Below, piece by piece: positions 17,971 to 26,233 of a DNA stretch of 64,000 bases (within the stretch, counting starts at the first letter, position 1; every line of letters starts with the position of its first letter). This DNA comes from Planctomycetota bacterium (GTDB lineage Bacteria; Planctomycetota; Phycisphaerae; WQYP01). Below the pieces are notes generated by a model, which saw only the letters and a list, made by a program, of their open reading frames with translations, did no database searches and was not told the DNA's origin. The translations under genes and the position numbers were made by a program. The stretch is taken from the NCBI GenBank assembly GCA_021800165.1, contig JAJYZF010000005.1, positions 28,021 to 92,020 of the forward strand, given 5' to 3'.

Positions 17971-19020
17971 ATGACCAATCCAACCCAAGCAACTGGACAG
18001 GCCAAGACTCCTGCGGCGCGGGCCACCGACAAGGCCGGTGGGAAAGCGGTGATCGTGGGGCACGGAGATCTGCGGTTTGAATGGATCGACAATTGGGCCA
18101 AATTACCCGCGGGCATGAGTTTTGGCGACACCCATTCGGTACAGGAAGCGGCGGATGGACGAATATTTATTCACCACAACGGCCCCAATTCCACCGCGGT
18201 GTTTGATCCAAAAGATGGGCGGTTCATTGAAGCCTGGGGTGGAGATACCTTCCGAGGTACCGCCCACGGCATGGATTTACGCTGCGAAAACGGCCAGGAA
18301 TTTCTTTATCTGGCCCCCACCGGAAAGAACAAAACGTTTAAGACCACGCTCAAGGGCGAGACGGTGATGGAGCTTGGATACCCGGCGCAGGCCCGCAACT
18401 CGGCGGGTCAGCCCTGCTACCCGGAGGCTAAACCTTATTCTCCGACCTACACCGCATTTGGGCCTAACGGCGATTTTTATATCACCGACGGCTACGGACT
18501 GGGGTACATCTGCCGGTATGACATTGATGGCAAATTGCTGCAGACTTTTGGGGGCAACGGCGATGGGCCGGACCAGGAAAGCTGCCCCCACGGAATTTTT
18601 TGCGATACCCGCACGCCGCATCGTCCCATGATTGTGGTGGCCGATCGAGCCCATCACCGCCTGCAATATTTCACCCTGGACGGCAAGTTGGATCATCTGG
18701 TTACCAATGCCACGCCGGAACAAGATAACGACGGCACCGGCAAACTCCGACTGCCTTGCCAATTCAGCCAGTACCGAGATTTGCTGGCCATCCCGGACTT
18801 GCTGGGGCGCGTCACCATTCTCGATAAAAATAACAATGTGGCCGTGCATCTCGGAGACAACCCCAATCTGAAACAACGGGCCAACAACGGCGTGCCGCAA
18901 AATGAACTGGTTCCGGGCCACTTCTGCTGTCCGCATGGTTCCACCTGGGACCGCCACGGCAATTTGTACATTGTGGAATGGTTGCCCTACGGGCGGGTGA
19001 CAAAGCTGCGGCGGGTTTGA
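17971..19020 (+). CDS. NHL/six-bladed beta-propeller protein
   Basis: A 349-residue protein without a clear signal peptide. It has repeated blade-like segments: HSVQEAADGRIFIHHNGPNS, YTAFGPNGDFYITDGYGLGY, PHGIFCDTRTPHRPMIVVAD, LLAIPDLLGRVTILDKNN and HGSTWDRHGNLYIVEWLPYG. The D-x-x-G-x-Y/F-I-x-D pattern is typical of NHL or SMP-30-type propellers. Related planctomycete proteins are annotated as hypothetical or peptidylglycine-lyase-like, but catalytic residues cannot be assigned. The ATG at 17971 has GGAAG 8 bases upstream; a TTG at 17956 is less likely. It begins only 20 bases after the tRNA, so it may share the tRNA promoter. Confidence 0.7.
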   Translation: MTNPTQATGQAKTPAARATDKAGGKAVIVGHGDLRFEWIDNWAKLPAGMSFGDTHSVQEAADGRIFIHHNGPNSTAVFDPKDGRFIEAWGGDTFRGTAHGMDLRCENGQEFLYLAPTGKNKTFKTTLKGETVMELGYPAQARNSAGQPCYPEAKPYSPTYTAFGPNGDFYITDGYGLGYICRYDIDGKLLQTFGGNGDGPDQESCPHGIFCDTRTPHRPMIVVADRAHHRLQYFTLDGKLDHLVTNATPEQDNDGTGKLRLPCQFSQYRDLLAIPDLLGRVTILDKNNNVAVHLGDNPNLKQRANNGVPQNELVPGHFCCPHGSTWDRHGNLYIVEWLPYGRVTKLRRV

Positions 19021-19154
19021 TGGGCTGAACGTTGAGCGTGGCGGCTGATGTGGAGAGCAGGCGGGCCGAGAGAATGGTTGGACACCAAACCCAAGCGGAC
19101 TTCATGGCGTATGATGTTGGGGATGTCCCAGCGCGGTGGGGCTGTTGTCGCGAT

Positions 19155-19172
19155 TTGTGATTTTTTTCACAA
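19155..19172. promoter_or_regulatory. CRP/FNR-family-like operator
   Basis: A perfect inverted repeat, TTGTGA-TTTTTT-TCACAA, containing TGTGA-N6-TCACA, the core recognised by CRP-type regulators. Its centre lies about 42 bases upstream of the start point predicted from the adjoining -10 box, the standard class II activator position. No crp/fnr gene is in the window. Confidence 0.6.
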
Positions 19173-19199
19173 GACATTCCAGCCAAAGGTAGTTACAAT
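19171..19199 (+). promoter_or_regulatory. Candidate promoter for the resB-ccsA-mrp operon
   Basis: TACAAT at 19194-19199 is a good -10 box. Seventeen bases upstream, AAGACA at 19171-19176 is a poor -35, as expected for an activator-dependent promoter, and it abuts the CRP-like palindrome. The leader to resB would be about 80 bases. The stretch 19021-19154 shows nothing else. Confidence 0.45.
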
Positions 19200-19284
19200 G
19201 GCTTAGGGCGTATCAGGAAGCTAAAAAACCATAGCCGGTGCTTGGTGCTTCCGGCTGGGTGTTGAAGTTTTTGTTTGATCTGCG

Positions 19285-21363
19285 ATGAATACCTCTTTTG
19301 AACCTCACGGCGCGCAAGGTCCGATGGGCCAACGGCTATCGGCACATGCGGCCGACGTACCTGCGCCAAAGCCTTGGTTGGCGGAGCGGCTGATCGCCAC
19401 TATTGGAAAAGTTCCCGCAGCCATCGGGCGCTTCCTGGATCGGCTGGCCAACGGCCGCGGACCACTGCGCTACATCGTTGGCTTTTTCAGTTCGGTGATC
19501 TTGGGGCTGGTCTGGCTGGGGCTTACGGCGGTCTATATCGGCCTGGGTTCCGGCCTGCCGCAGTTACGGGCGCATTTTGACGTCACGACGATGGAGTTTT
19601 TTGACGCCTGGCCCATGATTATTTTAATGCTGCTGTTGATTTTGACGCTGGCGGTGGTGACGCTGCGGAGGATTCCCCTGAATATCTTCAAACTGGGAGT
19701 GTGGATGGTGCATGTGGGCATTATCACCCTCATCATCGGATGTTTTTTTTACTTTGGCATGAAACGCGAAGGGATGACGCGGATATTTTTACATCAAACC
19801 GTGAAAACATTTTATGACAACACGGATCGAGCCTTATACGTGCAGGCAATGGACCCCGCCGGCCACAACGCCCACAGGATGTTTCCGCTCAAATCGCTGC
19901 CGATATTCGATCAGCGATCGCCCGGCCGCGATAACCCGTTGAACATCGTGATTCCGCCGGGGCAACTGGCCACGATCAATCCGGCACTGCGGCCGGTGAA
20001 GCTGAAGGTTATTGGTTACTATCCGTATGCGGTGCTGCGGGCCATGCCCACACCGCGCCAAGCCGGAGTGGCACCCCGCCGCCCCGCGGTGTTGTTTAAC
20101 TTGAGCATTTCCGGCCACAGCGGGGGGCGCTGGCTGGTGGCCACCAGCCCGGCCAATCGCGTGTTGGACACCCATTCACCCTTTGGCGTGGAATACCTGT
20201 ATCACCCGTCGGCGCGGCGGCGGCGCGATATAACCACAGCCTTTCATGGTACGCAGGCCCTCATTGTAAATATACCCGCGGCCCATTTTCGCCGGGTATA
20301 CGTAATTCATCGCAACGTACCCATTGTCATCAAAAGGGCCGGCTACACAATTACACCGCTGGCACCCATTGATATGCCCATGTTATCGAAGGGCTACCAG
20401 GGGGCGCAAAGCCAGGGGTATATGCTGGCGATAACGCGGAAGCGTAAGACCGGGATATTTCAATTTCAACGGGTGGCGTTGTTTCGATATCCGACACGCA
20501 CGCCGGACTTTGTTTTCGTCCATGGTCAACGAAAACTTGTGCCGGGCCGCGTGGATCACAACATTCACATCCGCTACGAAGATGCCCGGCACAGTCAGTT
20601 CTGGATTGTGGAGGGCCAGACGGGAAAATTCACGCTGGTGCACCGACACCACACCGGGAGCGTAACAGTGCATGCGATGACCCTGGGCCAGCCGGTGCCG
20701 GTGGTTATCGGCGGCATTCATCTGGGCTTTTCGATTTTGCGCCTCGCCGATGCGCGCTACCGCCCGTACACCATTCCCGCGACTGATCGTCGGCCCAAAA
20801 TTGAAGACACCATGAATCGCGCGGTGCTACAGCTAAGCGTAGCGGATGGGAAGTGGAAGGACCGTCATGTCTACGCCCCTTTTGAACAATTTGGTCTGGC
20901 CGGCGACCTGCCGCCAACGAAAGTAGCGGTGCCGGGAGTGGGAACACTGGCCCTGAGCTTTTCCCAAATGGCGCGTCCATTGCCGGTGGCATTGACCTTG
21001 CTTAGTTGCCGGGAGGTATTTTACCACGGCGGCAAAAACTTTCCGGAAGATTTCATCAGCAAGGTACGTATGACCAACCTGAAGACGGGGCGATCACATG
21101 TGGCCACGATTCATTTGAATCACCCGCAGCGGGCCATGGGCTTATCTTTTTTCCAAGCCCGGTTTGGCCGTCAGGCCAACGGCGAGCCGTTCACAGTTCT
21201 AGGCGTGGGGAACACGCATGGGTTTTATGCCATGCTGGCTGGAGTGATGCTGATCGTCAGCGGTATCGGCTATGCCTTTTATGTCAAGCCGGTATTGCTT
21301 AATATAAAAAAGCGACAGTTCGCGGCGTATGCGGCCCGGAAAGCGGGCCAGATGACCGCGTGA
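19285..21363 (+). CDS. resB: ResB-family cytochrome c biogenesis protein
   Basis: A 692-residue membrane protein. Hydrophobic segments near residues 72-95, 110-130 and 140-160 (VGFFSSVILGLVWLGLTAV, WPMIILMLLLILTLAVVTL, VWMVHVGIITLIIGCFFYFG) precede a large periplasmic domain, and a final membrane helix lies near residue 655 (FYAMLAGVMLIVSGIGYAFY). This is the ResB/Ccs1 layout of system II cytochrome c maturation, where ResB and CcsA export haem and attach it to apocytochrome c on the outer face of the inner membrane. HPQRAMGLSFFQARFG near the end is typical of ResB. ccsA follows 94 bases downstream, confirming the role. Expression may respond to the upstream CRP-like site. Confidence 0.85.
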   Translation: MNTSFEPHGAQGPMGQRLSAHAADVPAPKPWLAERLIATIGKVPAAIGRFLDRLANGRGPLRYIVGFFSSVILGLVWLGLTAVYIGLGSGLPQLRAHFDVTTMEFFDAWPMIILMLLLILTLAVVTLRRIPLNIFKLGVWMVHVGIITLIIGCFFYFGMKREGMTRIFLHQTVKTFYDNTDRALYVQAMDPAGHNAHRMFPLKSLPIFDQRSPGRDNPLNIVIPPGQLATINPALRPVKLKVIGYYPYAVLRAMPTPRQAGVAPRRPAVLFNLSISGHSGGRWLVATSPANRVLDTHSPFGVEYLYHPSARRRRDITTAFHGTQALIVNIPAAHFRRVYVIHRNVPIVIKRAGYTITPLAPIDMPMLSKGYQGAQSQGYMLAITRKRKTGIFQFQRVALFRYPTRTPDFVFVHGQRKLVPGRVDHNIHIRYEDARHSQFWIVEGQTGKFTLVHRHHTGSVTVHAMTLGQPVPVVIGGIHLGFSILRLADARYRPYTIPATDRRPKIEDTMNRAVLQLSVADGKWKDRHVYAPFEQFGLAGDLPPTKVAVPGVGTLALSFSQMARPLPVALTLLSCREVFYHGGKNFPEDFISKVRMTNLKTGRSHVATIHLNHPQRAMGLSFFQARFGRQANGEPFTVLGVGNTHGFYAMLAGVMLIVSGIGYAFYVKPVLLNIKKRQFAAYAARKAGQMTA

Positions 21364-21457
21364 CCAGACGGCCCGCGATGGCTGGGTTGGGGAGCATACA
21401 GAGTGTTGACAAGGTTTATGGTCCACGACGTTGGCAGTGAACTTGGAGGTTCCAATC

Positions 21458-23404
21458 ATGCGTTTTTTTAATCAACTCCCGAAGACTTTGCGCCATCATG
21501 GACAACCGGCGATGCCCTTGCGCCCGCTTATGGGCATGTTGCTGATGGCCATCCTGATGGCCCTGCTCTCGCCGCTGGTTCACGGCGTGGTGATGGTAGA
21601 CCAAGGCTCACCCAAGGCGCTGCCACCGGGGCACCCCATGATTGGGCCCAATTCACCGGCGGTGAATCCGACACCGGACTGGCGAAGGATGGCACTTACC
21701 CAGAAATTGCTGGACCAAAATCGTACGCATTTTAAGCATGCGATTAAACTCGGCCCTCTGGGACTGCTAAGCATTCAAAACAATGATCAGTTAAAAATTA
21801 TGGACACATGGGCAGAGGAAAGTCTGCATACCATCTGCGGATATAATTCGATCAACGGCCAAAACCCGCTCTATACCGCTCTGGACATGGCCTTTCGTCC
21901 GGAGGCGTGGATGTATCGCAATTTTATTTTTGTGGAGACGGTTCCGATCCGGGAGCGATTGATGAAGCTGGTAACAGGCAAGGCCGCCAAAAAGCGGCTG
22001 CTGGAGCAAGGCACGGTCAGCCCGGCTTTTCTGGCCGAGCCTGCGGTGCAAAGCCTGCTTAACCGCATGAGTTCCAATGCCATTTTGAACTCCGCGCTGG
22101 CGCAGCTTTATCAGGCGGACAGCACATTTCAGAATCTAAGCTCGGCGCTGCGCATTGTGCCTCCCCCACCGCCCCAAAGCAACGGTACCTGGCACGAACC
22201 GCTGGAACTGGCCCCCAATACCGGCAGCATGGCGGTGAAGGCCTTGCCGCAACTGGCCAAACTCAAGCCTATCGCCGGCTATACCCGCAACCAATCTTTG
22301 CAGGTGGTGCTGGGTATGGCCGAACTGGTGAACGGCTGGCGGGCCAACAAAGCCTCCCAAGCCAATGCCGGCATCGCCCGGTTGGCGGCGGTGTTACCCA
22401 ACATCAACCCCGCGGCCTATCCACCGCGGCTCAAACGCCACGTGGAATACTGGTACGACTATTTTTCCGACGGCACCATCGTCGGGGTGATTTTGTATTT
22501 TCTGGCGTTGACCTTTTTCCTGATTTCCGCGGTGGGCGGTGTGCCCGCGATGCGGCGACCGGCCATGGCATTTTTTACCATGGCGGTACTCACCCAGGCG
22601 GCCTTCATGGGCACGCGGTGGTGGCTGGCGGGTAGAATTCCGATACAAAACGAATTTGAAAGTGTTCTTGGCTCGGCCTTTGTGGGCTGTGTTATCGGAT
22701 GGTTGCTGGAACTCTGGAAGAAGAACAGCCTCTTCGGCATGGCCATGAGTTTTGTGGGTTTTCTGGCGATGACCGCGTGTTTTGTGGTGCCCTTTGTGCT
22801 GGGTGACCATATCGGGGCCAACATCGGCAAGGTGGACGGCGTGCTGAATACGTATTGGCTCTACATCCACGTGAATGTGATTATCAGCTCCTATGCCCTG
22901 ATAGCCGCGAGCTTTTGCATGGGCATGACTTACCTGGGCACGAAGCTGTTTTATCATCTGCATCCGGTGAGCGGTCCGGCGCCGTCGCTGGCGTTGGCCG
23001 GGGCGAGTTCGGGCGGCGGGTCCGGCGGTGCGGGCGGCGGTGGACTTGATGGGGGAGGCGAAGTGTCGGCGTTGGAACTGGCCCGCCGCAAATTTCTGCT
23101 GCAACTGGATTCCGCCAACATCGTCATTTTGCAGATGGCGTTCTGGTTTTTGGGTACCGGAATTATTCTCGGCGCCGTGTGGGCTGATTACAGTTGGGGA
23201 AGGCCCTGGGAATGGGATCCCAAGGAAACATTTTCCCTGCTGACCTGGATTATTTTTCTGATTATCGTGCATCTGCGTTTTGTAACACCGCGGTACCGTC
23301 CGGATTGGACGGCGTGGCTTTCGGTTTTTGGATTTGCCGCTATGATGTTCAACTGGATCGGCGTTAATTTTTTCCTGGTGGGCCTGCACAGTTACGCATC
23401 GTAA
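21458..23404 (+). CDS. ccsA: CcsA-type cytochrome c assembly protein
   Basis: A 648-residue protein. After an N-terminal signal or anchor (about residues 20-40), it has a long extracytoplasmic region and then at least eight membrane helices. The C-terminal third holds the tryptophan-rich haem-handling motif WGRPWEWDPKETFSLLTW, equivalent to the WWD domain of CcsA/CcmC/CcmF. With ResB it forms the haem export and ligation complex of system II. A Gly/Ser-rich loop (SSGGGSGGAGGGG) interrupts the membrane domain. The ATG at 21458 has GGAGG 8 bases upstream; an in-frame TTG at 21431 is rejected. mrp follows 18 bases downstream. Confidence 0.88.
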   Translation: MRFFNQLPKTLRHHGQPAMPLRPLMGMLLMAILMALLSPLVHGVVMVDQGSPKALPPGHPMIGPNSPAVNPTPDWRRMALTQKLLDQNRTHFKHAIKLGPLGLLSIQNNDQLKIMDTWAEESLHTICGYNSINGQNPLYTALDMAFRPEAWMYRNFIFVETVPIRERLMKLVTGKAAKKRLLEQGTVSPAFLAEPAVQSLLNRMSSNAILNSALAQLYQADSTFQNLSSALRIVPPPPPQSNGTWHEPLELAPNTGSMAVKALPQLAKLKPIAGYTRNQSLQVVLGMAELVNGWRANKASQANAGIARLAAVLPNINPAAYPPRLKRHVEYWYDYFSDGTIVGVILYFLALTFFLISAVGGVPAMRRPAMAFFTMAVLTQAAFMGTRWWLAGRIPIQNEFESVLGSAFVGCVIGWLLELWKKNSLFGMAMSFVGFLAMTACFVVPFVLGDHIGANIGKVDGVLNTYWLYIHVNVIISSYALIAASFCMGMTYLGTKLFYHLHPVSGPAPSLALAGASSGGGSGGAGGGGLDGGGEVSALELARRKFLLQLDSANIVILQMAFWFLGTGIILGAVWADYSWGRPWEWDPKETFSLLTWIIFLIIVHLRFVTPRYRPDWTAWLSVFGFAAMMFNWIGVNFFLVGLHSYAS

Positions 23405-23422
23405 AAAGAGGTGGTTGCATCA

Positions 23423-24514
23423 ATGACCGTTACCCGCGAAGACATTATTCAAGCCTTGCGCACCGTGGAAGATCCGGAGCTTTTCAAGGACATCGTCACC
23501 CTCAACATGGTCAAGGATGTGAAAATATGTGAAGGAGCGGTAAAGGTGGAGGTGGAACTGACCACGCCGGCGTGTCCGCTCAAGGAGAAGATCCGCGGTT
23601 CAGTGATTGCAGCGCTTAAGCAAGTTCCGGGTGTTGGCGCAGTGGAAGTGGATCTAAGCGCTAAAGTCAGAAGCATGACTGACCAAAAAAATATTCTGCC
23701 GGGCGTGCTCAACATCATCGCCGTGGGTGCGGGCAAGGGCGGCGTGGGCAAGAGCACGGTAGCGGTAAATTTGGCGGTGGGGCTGGCGTTACAAGGCGCT
23801 CGCGTGGGTTTGCTGGACGGCGACGTTTATGGCCCATCCATTCCCACCATGACCGGCCTGGCGATTGAAAATCCAGCGCTGCGCGGCGAAAAAATCGTAC
23901 CGTTTGAAATCGGACCAAAAGAGCATGTCATCAAGGTGATGTCGATCGGATTCATTGTGCCCCGGGAAAAGGCGCTCATCTGGCGTGGGCCGATGGTGCA
24001 TGGGGTGATCAAGCAATTTTTGGAGCAGGTGGACTGGGGCGACCTGGATTATCTGGTGGTCGATCTGCCGCCCGGCACCGGTGATGTGTCGCTGACCTTG
24101 GCACAGTCGATTCCCCTGACCGGCGCGGTGATTGTGGCCACGCCGCAGGAAGTGGCCCTGATGGACGCCCGCCGGGCCGTGCGCATGTTTCAGCAACTCG
24201 GCGTGTCCATCCTAGGCGTGGTGGAAAATATGAGTTACTTTGTATGCGCTCATGGAACGGAATACGACATCTTCGGCCGTGGCGGCGCGCGGAACATGGC
24301 CAGCACCATGGGCTTGCCTTTTCTGGGAGAATTACCGATTGACATGAGCATCCGCATGTTGTCGGACAGCGGCGATCCCTTCGCCAATTTCGCCACCACC
24401 GGCGCGAGCCAACAGCGGCTGGTGTCCATTGTGCAAGCCTTGGCCGGGCAGATCAGTATCCGCAACATGACGCGTCCGGCGGGCAAACCACTGCAGGTGG
24501 ATGTAACGGAATAA
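23423..24514 (+). CDS. mrp: Mrp/NBP35-family iron-sulfur carrier ATPase
   Basis: A 363-residue protein with two domains. Residues about 1-80 are a MIP18/DUF59 domain (VEDPELFKDIVTLNMVKDV, TTPACPLKEKI). Residues about 95-350 are a P-loop ATPase with the deviant Walker A GKGGVGKST, the switch region DLPPGTGDVSLTLAQ and GVVENMSYFVC. Mrp (ApbC/Ind1) proteins bind and transfer Fe-S clusters to apo-proteins in the cytosol. The usual CxxC near the C-terminus is not obvious, so the cluster-binding residues are uncertain. The ATG at 23423 follows AGAGGTGG. It sits third in the resB-ccsA operon, a sensible partner for making redox proteins. Confidence 0.9.
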   Translation: MTVTREDIIQALRTVEDPELFKDIVTLNMVKDVKICEGAVKVEVELTTPACPLKEKIRGSVIAALKQVPGVGAVEVDLSAKVRSMTDQKNILPGVLNIIAVGAGKGGVGKSTVAVNLAVGLALQGARVGLLDGDVYGPSIPTMTGLAIENPALRGEKIVPFEIGPKEHVIKVMSIGFIVPREKALIWRGPMVHGVIKQFLEQVDWGDLDYLVVDLPPGTGDVSLTLAQSIPLTGAVIVATPQEVALMDARRAVRMFQQLGVSILGVVENMSYFVCAHGTEYDIFGRGGARNMASTMGLPFLGELPIDMSIRMLSDSGDPFANFATTGASQQRLVSIVQALAGQISIRNMTRPAGKPLQVDVTE

Positions 24515-24626
24515 TCGCCATCTCTGCGGCGGTTGGGAACAATTCTCAACCTAAGGCCTGCCCGCGACCGGTCCATCATCTGGAACAGGCCACGATATCA
24601 GGCCCCACGGCCTGGGAATTGCAGTG

Positions 24627-24667
24627 GTGCAATTTTACCACCGGTTGACGTAATTTTACTATTGCAC
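24627..24667. promoter_or_regulatory. Direct-repeat/inverted-repeat regulatory site upstream of the UroD-like gene
   Basis: AATTTTAC occurs at 24631 and again at 24652, a spacing of 21 bases or two helical turns, typical of AraC-type binding sites. The pair is enclosed by the inverted repeat GTGCAAT (24627-24633) and ATTGCAC (24661-24667). TTTACC at 24634 and TACTAT at 24657 could be weak -35/-10 boxes 17 bases apart. The half-site resembles ATTTTACGAC of the glycosidase-region motif. Confidence 0.45.
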
Positions 24668-24750
24668 GGGTTGGATATGGGCGGGGATAATGGTCGGCAC
24701 CTCACCCGGCTTAGTCCGGCGCGTTCGGCGGCGACACCCCTGGAGAAGCC

Positions 24751-25752
24751 ATGCCCACCACACCCGCACCAGAGCAAACCAACACGATGCTCGAACCGCG
24801 AGACCGTTTCATAGCGGCATTGAACCGCCGACCGCTGACCGGGCTGGTACCCCATTTTGAACTGGTTTTTTATTTGACCATGGAAGCGCTGGGCAAAGTG
24901 CACCCGGAACATCGCAACTATCACCAATGGCTGCAGATGGAGCCTGCGGAACGCCAGTTGCATCGCCGCGATATGGCTGATTTATATATTGCGGTGGCCG
25001 AACGATTCGGACACAGTGCCATTTTTTTACATCCCAATCCGGGCACCGATGAGGAGACCATGGCCTTGGTGGATATCATCCGCGAAAAAACCGGAAATCG
25101 CTATTTTTTAATGCGCCACGGCGACGCCACCTTCTCCATACCCGACGGCAATCACATGATGGAATTTGCGTTTCGCATGGCCGACGAACCGGACAAACTC
25201 AAACAGGAAGCTCAGGCCATGGTGGACCAGCAGTTGCGGTCCGCGGATCGGCTGCAAGCCCATGGGGGTCTGGACGGATTTGCCCTGTGCAGCGATTACT
25301 GTTTTAACACCGGCCCATTTTTAAGCCCGTCACAATTTGGCGAATTCGTTACGCCATACCTGCATCAGTTGATCCGGGCATATCGCCAGCGGGGCTTTTA
25401 TGCCATTAAGCACACCGACGGCAACATCATGCCCATTATTGAGCAACTGATGCAAACTCAGCCCCACGCGCTGCATTCGCTGGATCCCCAGGGTGGCGTG
25501 GATATTGCCCAGGTGAAGCGACTTTGTGGCCAGCAAGTATGTCTGTGCGGCAACGTCAACTGCGCGGCACTGGATACGGGCACGGATGCCGAGGTGATTG
25601 ATTCAGTACGTTATGCGCTTCGTCATGGCATGCCGGGCGGCGGCTACATTTTCTGCACCAGCAACTGCATCTACACCGGCATGCGTCTGGCCCGTTATCA
25701 ATTGATGCTGGAAACCTGGCGGAAATACGGCTGTTATCCGGAGCGGATGTAG
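24751..25752 (+). CDS. Uroporphyrinogen decarboxylase-fold protein
   Basis: A 333-residue protein with the (beta/alpha)8 fold of the URO-D superfamily: PRDRFIAALNRRPLTGLVPH at the start, FALCSDYCFNTGPFLSPSQF in the middle, then HTDGNIMPIIEQL, LHSLDPQGGVDIAQVKRLCG and CLCGNVNCAALDTGT. The superfamily includes haem-synthesis HemE and zinc-dependent corrinoid/CoM methyltransferases. The HemE N-terminal arginine motif is missing, and the methyltransferase H-x-C zinc motif reads H-T-D, so neither activity is assigned. Divergent members like this often accompany sugar or one-carbon catabolism genes. The ATG at 24751 has GGAG 5 bases upstream. It is monocistronic behind a repeat-rich regulatory region. 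Confidence 0.75.
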   Translation: MPTTPAPEQTNTMLEPRDRFIAALNRRPLTGLVPHFELVFYLTMEALGKVHPEHRNYHQWLQMEPAERQLHRRDMADLYIAVAERFGHSAIFLHPNPGTDEETMALVDIIREKTGNRYFLMRHGDATFSIPDGNHMMEFAFRMADEPDKLKQEAQAMVDQQLRSADRLQAHGGLDGFALCSDYCFNTGPFLSPSQFGEFVTPYLHQLIRAYRQRGFYAIKHTDGNIMPIIEQLMQTQPHALHSLDPQGGVDIAQVKRLCGQQVCLCGNVNCAALDTGTDAEVIDSVRYALRHGMPGGGYIFCTSNCIYTGMRLARYQLMLETWRKYGCYPERM

Positions 25753-26049
25753 GCTGGGGCTGGACTGATGAAAACCTTGAGAATTGGGCAATTAACGGGG
25801 GTGGTGCGAAAGTTGATTCTGTTGCGCGTTGGGGGATTCGGCGGCGGGAGCAGACGGTGATTTTGCATTTTGTTTGCCCGGCGGAAGCCTGCTGCGCCAC
25901 GGCCAAACAATGGCCGGGCTGGACGACGGCGCAACACGGGTCGGATGAGAAGTGGCGGATATTTTCGTCAGCCCAGGCTGGGGCGTGGGAAAGGGCAACA
26001 TTGGCGGAACATTTTTCATGGATTATCCTCACAGGCGCGCTTTAATATT
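25753..26049. other. Intergenic stretch with no recognised gene
   Basis: About 300 bases between the UroD-like gene and the phosphate operon promoter. The short frames on both strands do not resemble proteins, and no clear terminator hairpin with a T-run is seen. Confidence 0.4.
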
Positions 26050-26085
26050 AAGACTTGGTAAAGACTTGGCCACAACCAGGATAAT
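26050..26085 (+). promoter_or_regulatory. PHO-box-like direct repeat and -10 box upstream of the pst operon
   Basis: AAGACTTGG is repeated at 26050-26058 and 26061-26069 with an 11-base period, the geometry of PhoB half-sites. GATAAT at 26080-26085 lies 10 bases after the second repeat, matching the standard distance between a PHO box and -10 in enteric pst promoters. The repeat sequence itself differs from the E. coli CTGTCAT consensus. The role is inferred from spacing and from the downstream phosphate transport genes. Confidence 0.45.
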
Positions 26086-26233
26086 TTTGCGCTAATACCC
26101 ACCAAAAGAGGGCCATTTCGACGCTTTTTTCTTGCCACGTCCACCGGCGGCGGCGTATGCTTGCTTGTTGACGGGTGCTACCGGTTTCAGCGTGAGGCCG
26201 ACGGCTACCGGAATTGCTACGGAGGTAATGGAC

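Noticed and set aside
22394..23389. 331-codon minus-strand frame opposite ccsA
   Set aside because: Antisense shadow with a Lys/His/Arg-rich random composition; ccsA is certain.
26080..26128. Partial resemblance of GATAATTTTGCGCTAATAC to the glycosidase-region motif
   Set aside because: Only TTTTGCG and a later CCATTT match and the spacing is wrong; the PHO-box explanation fits better.
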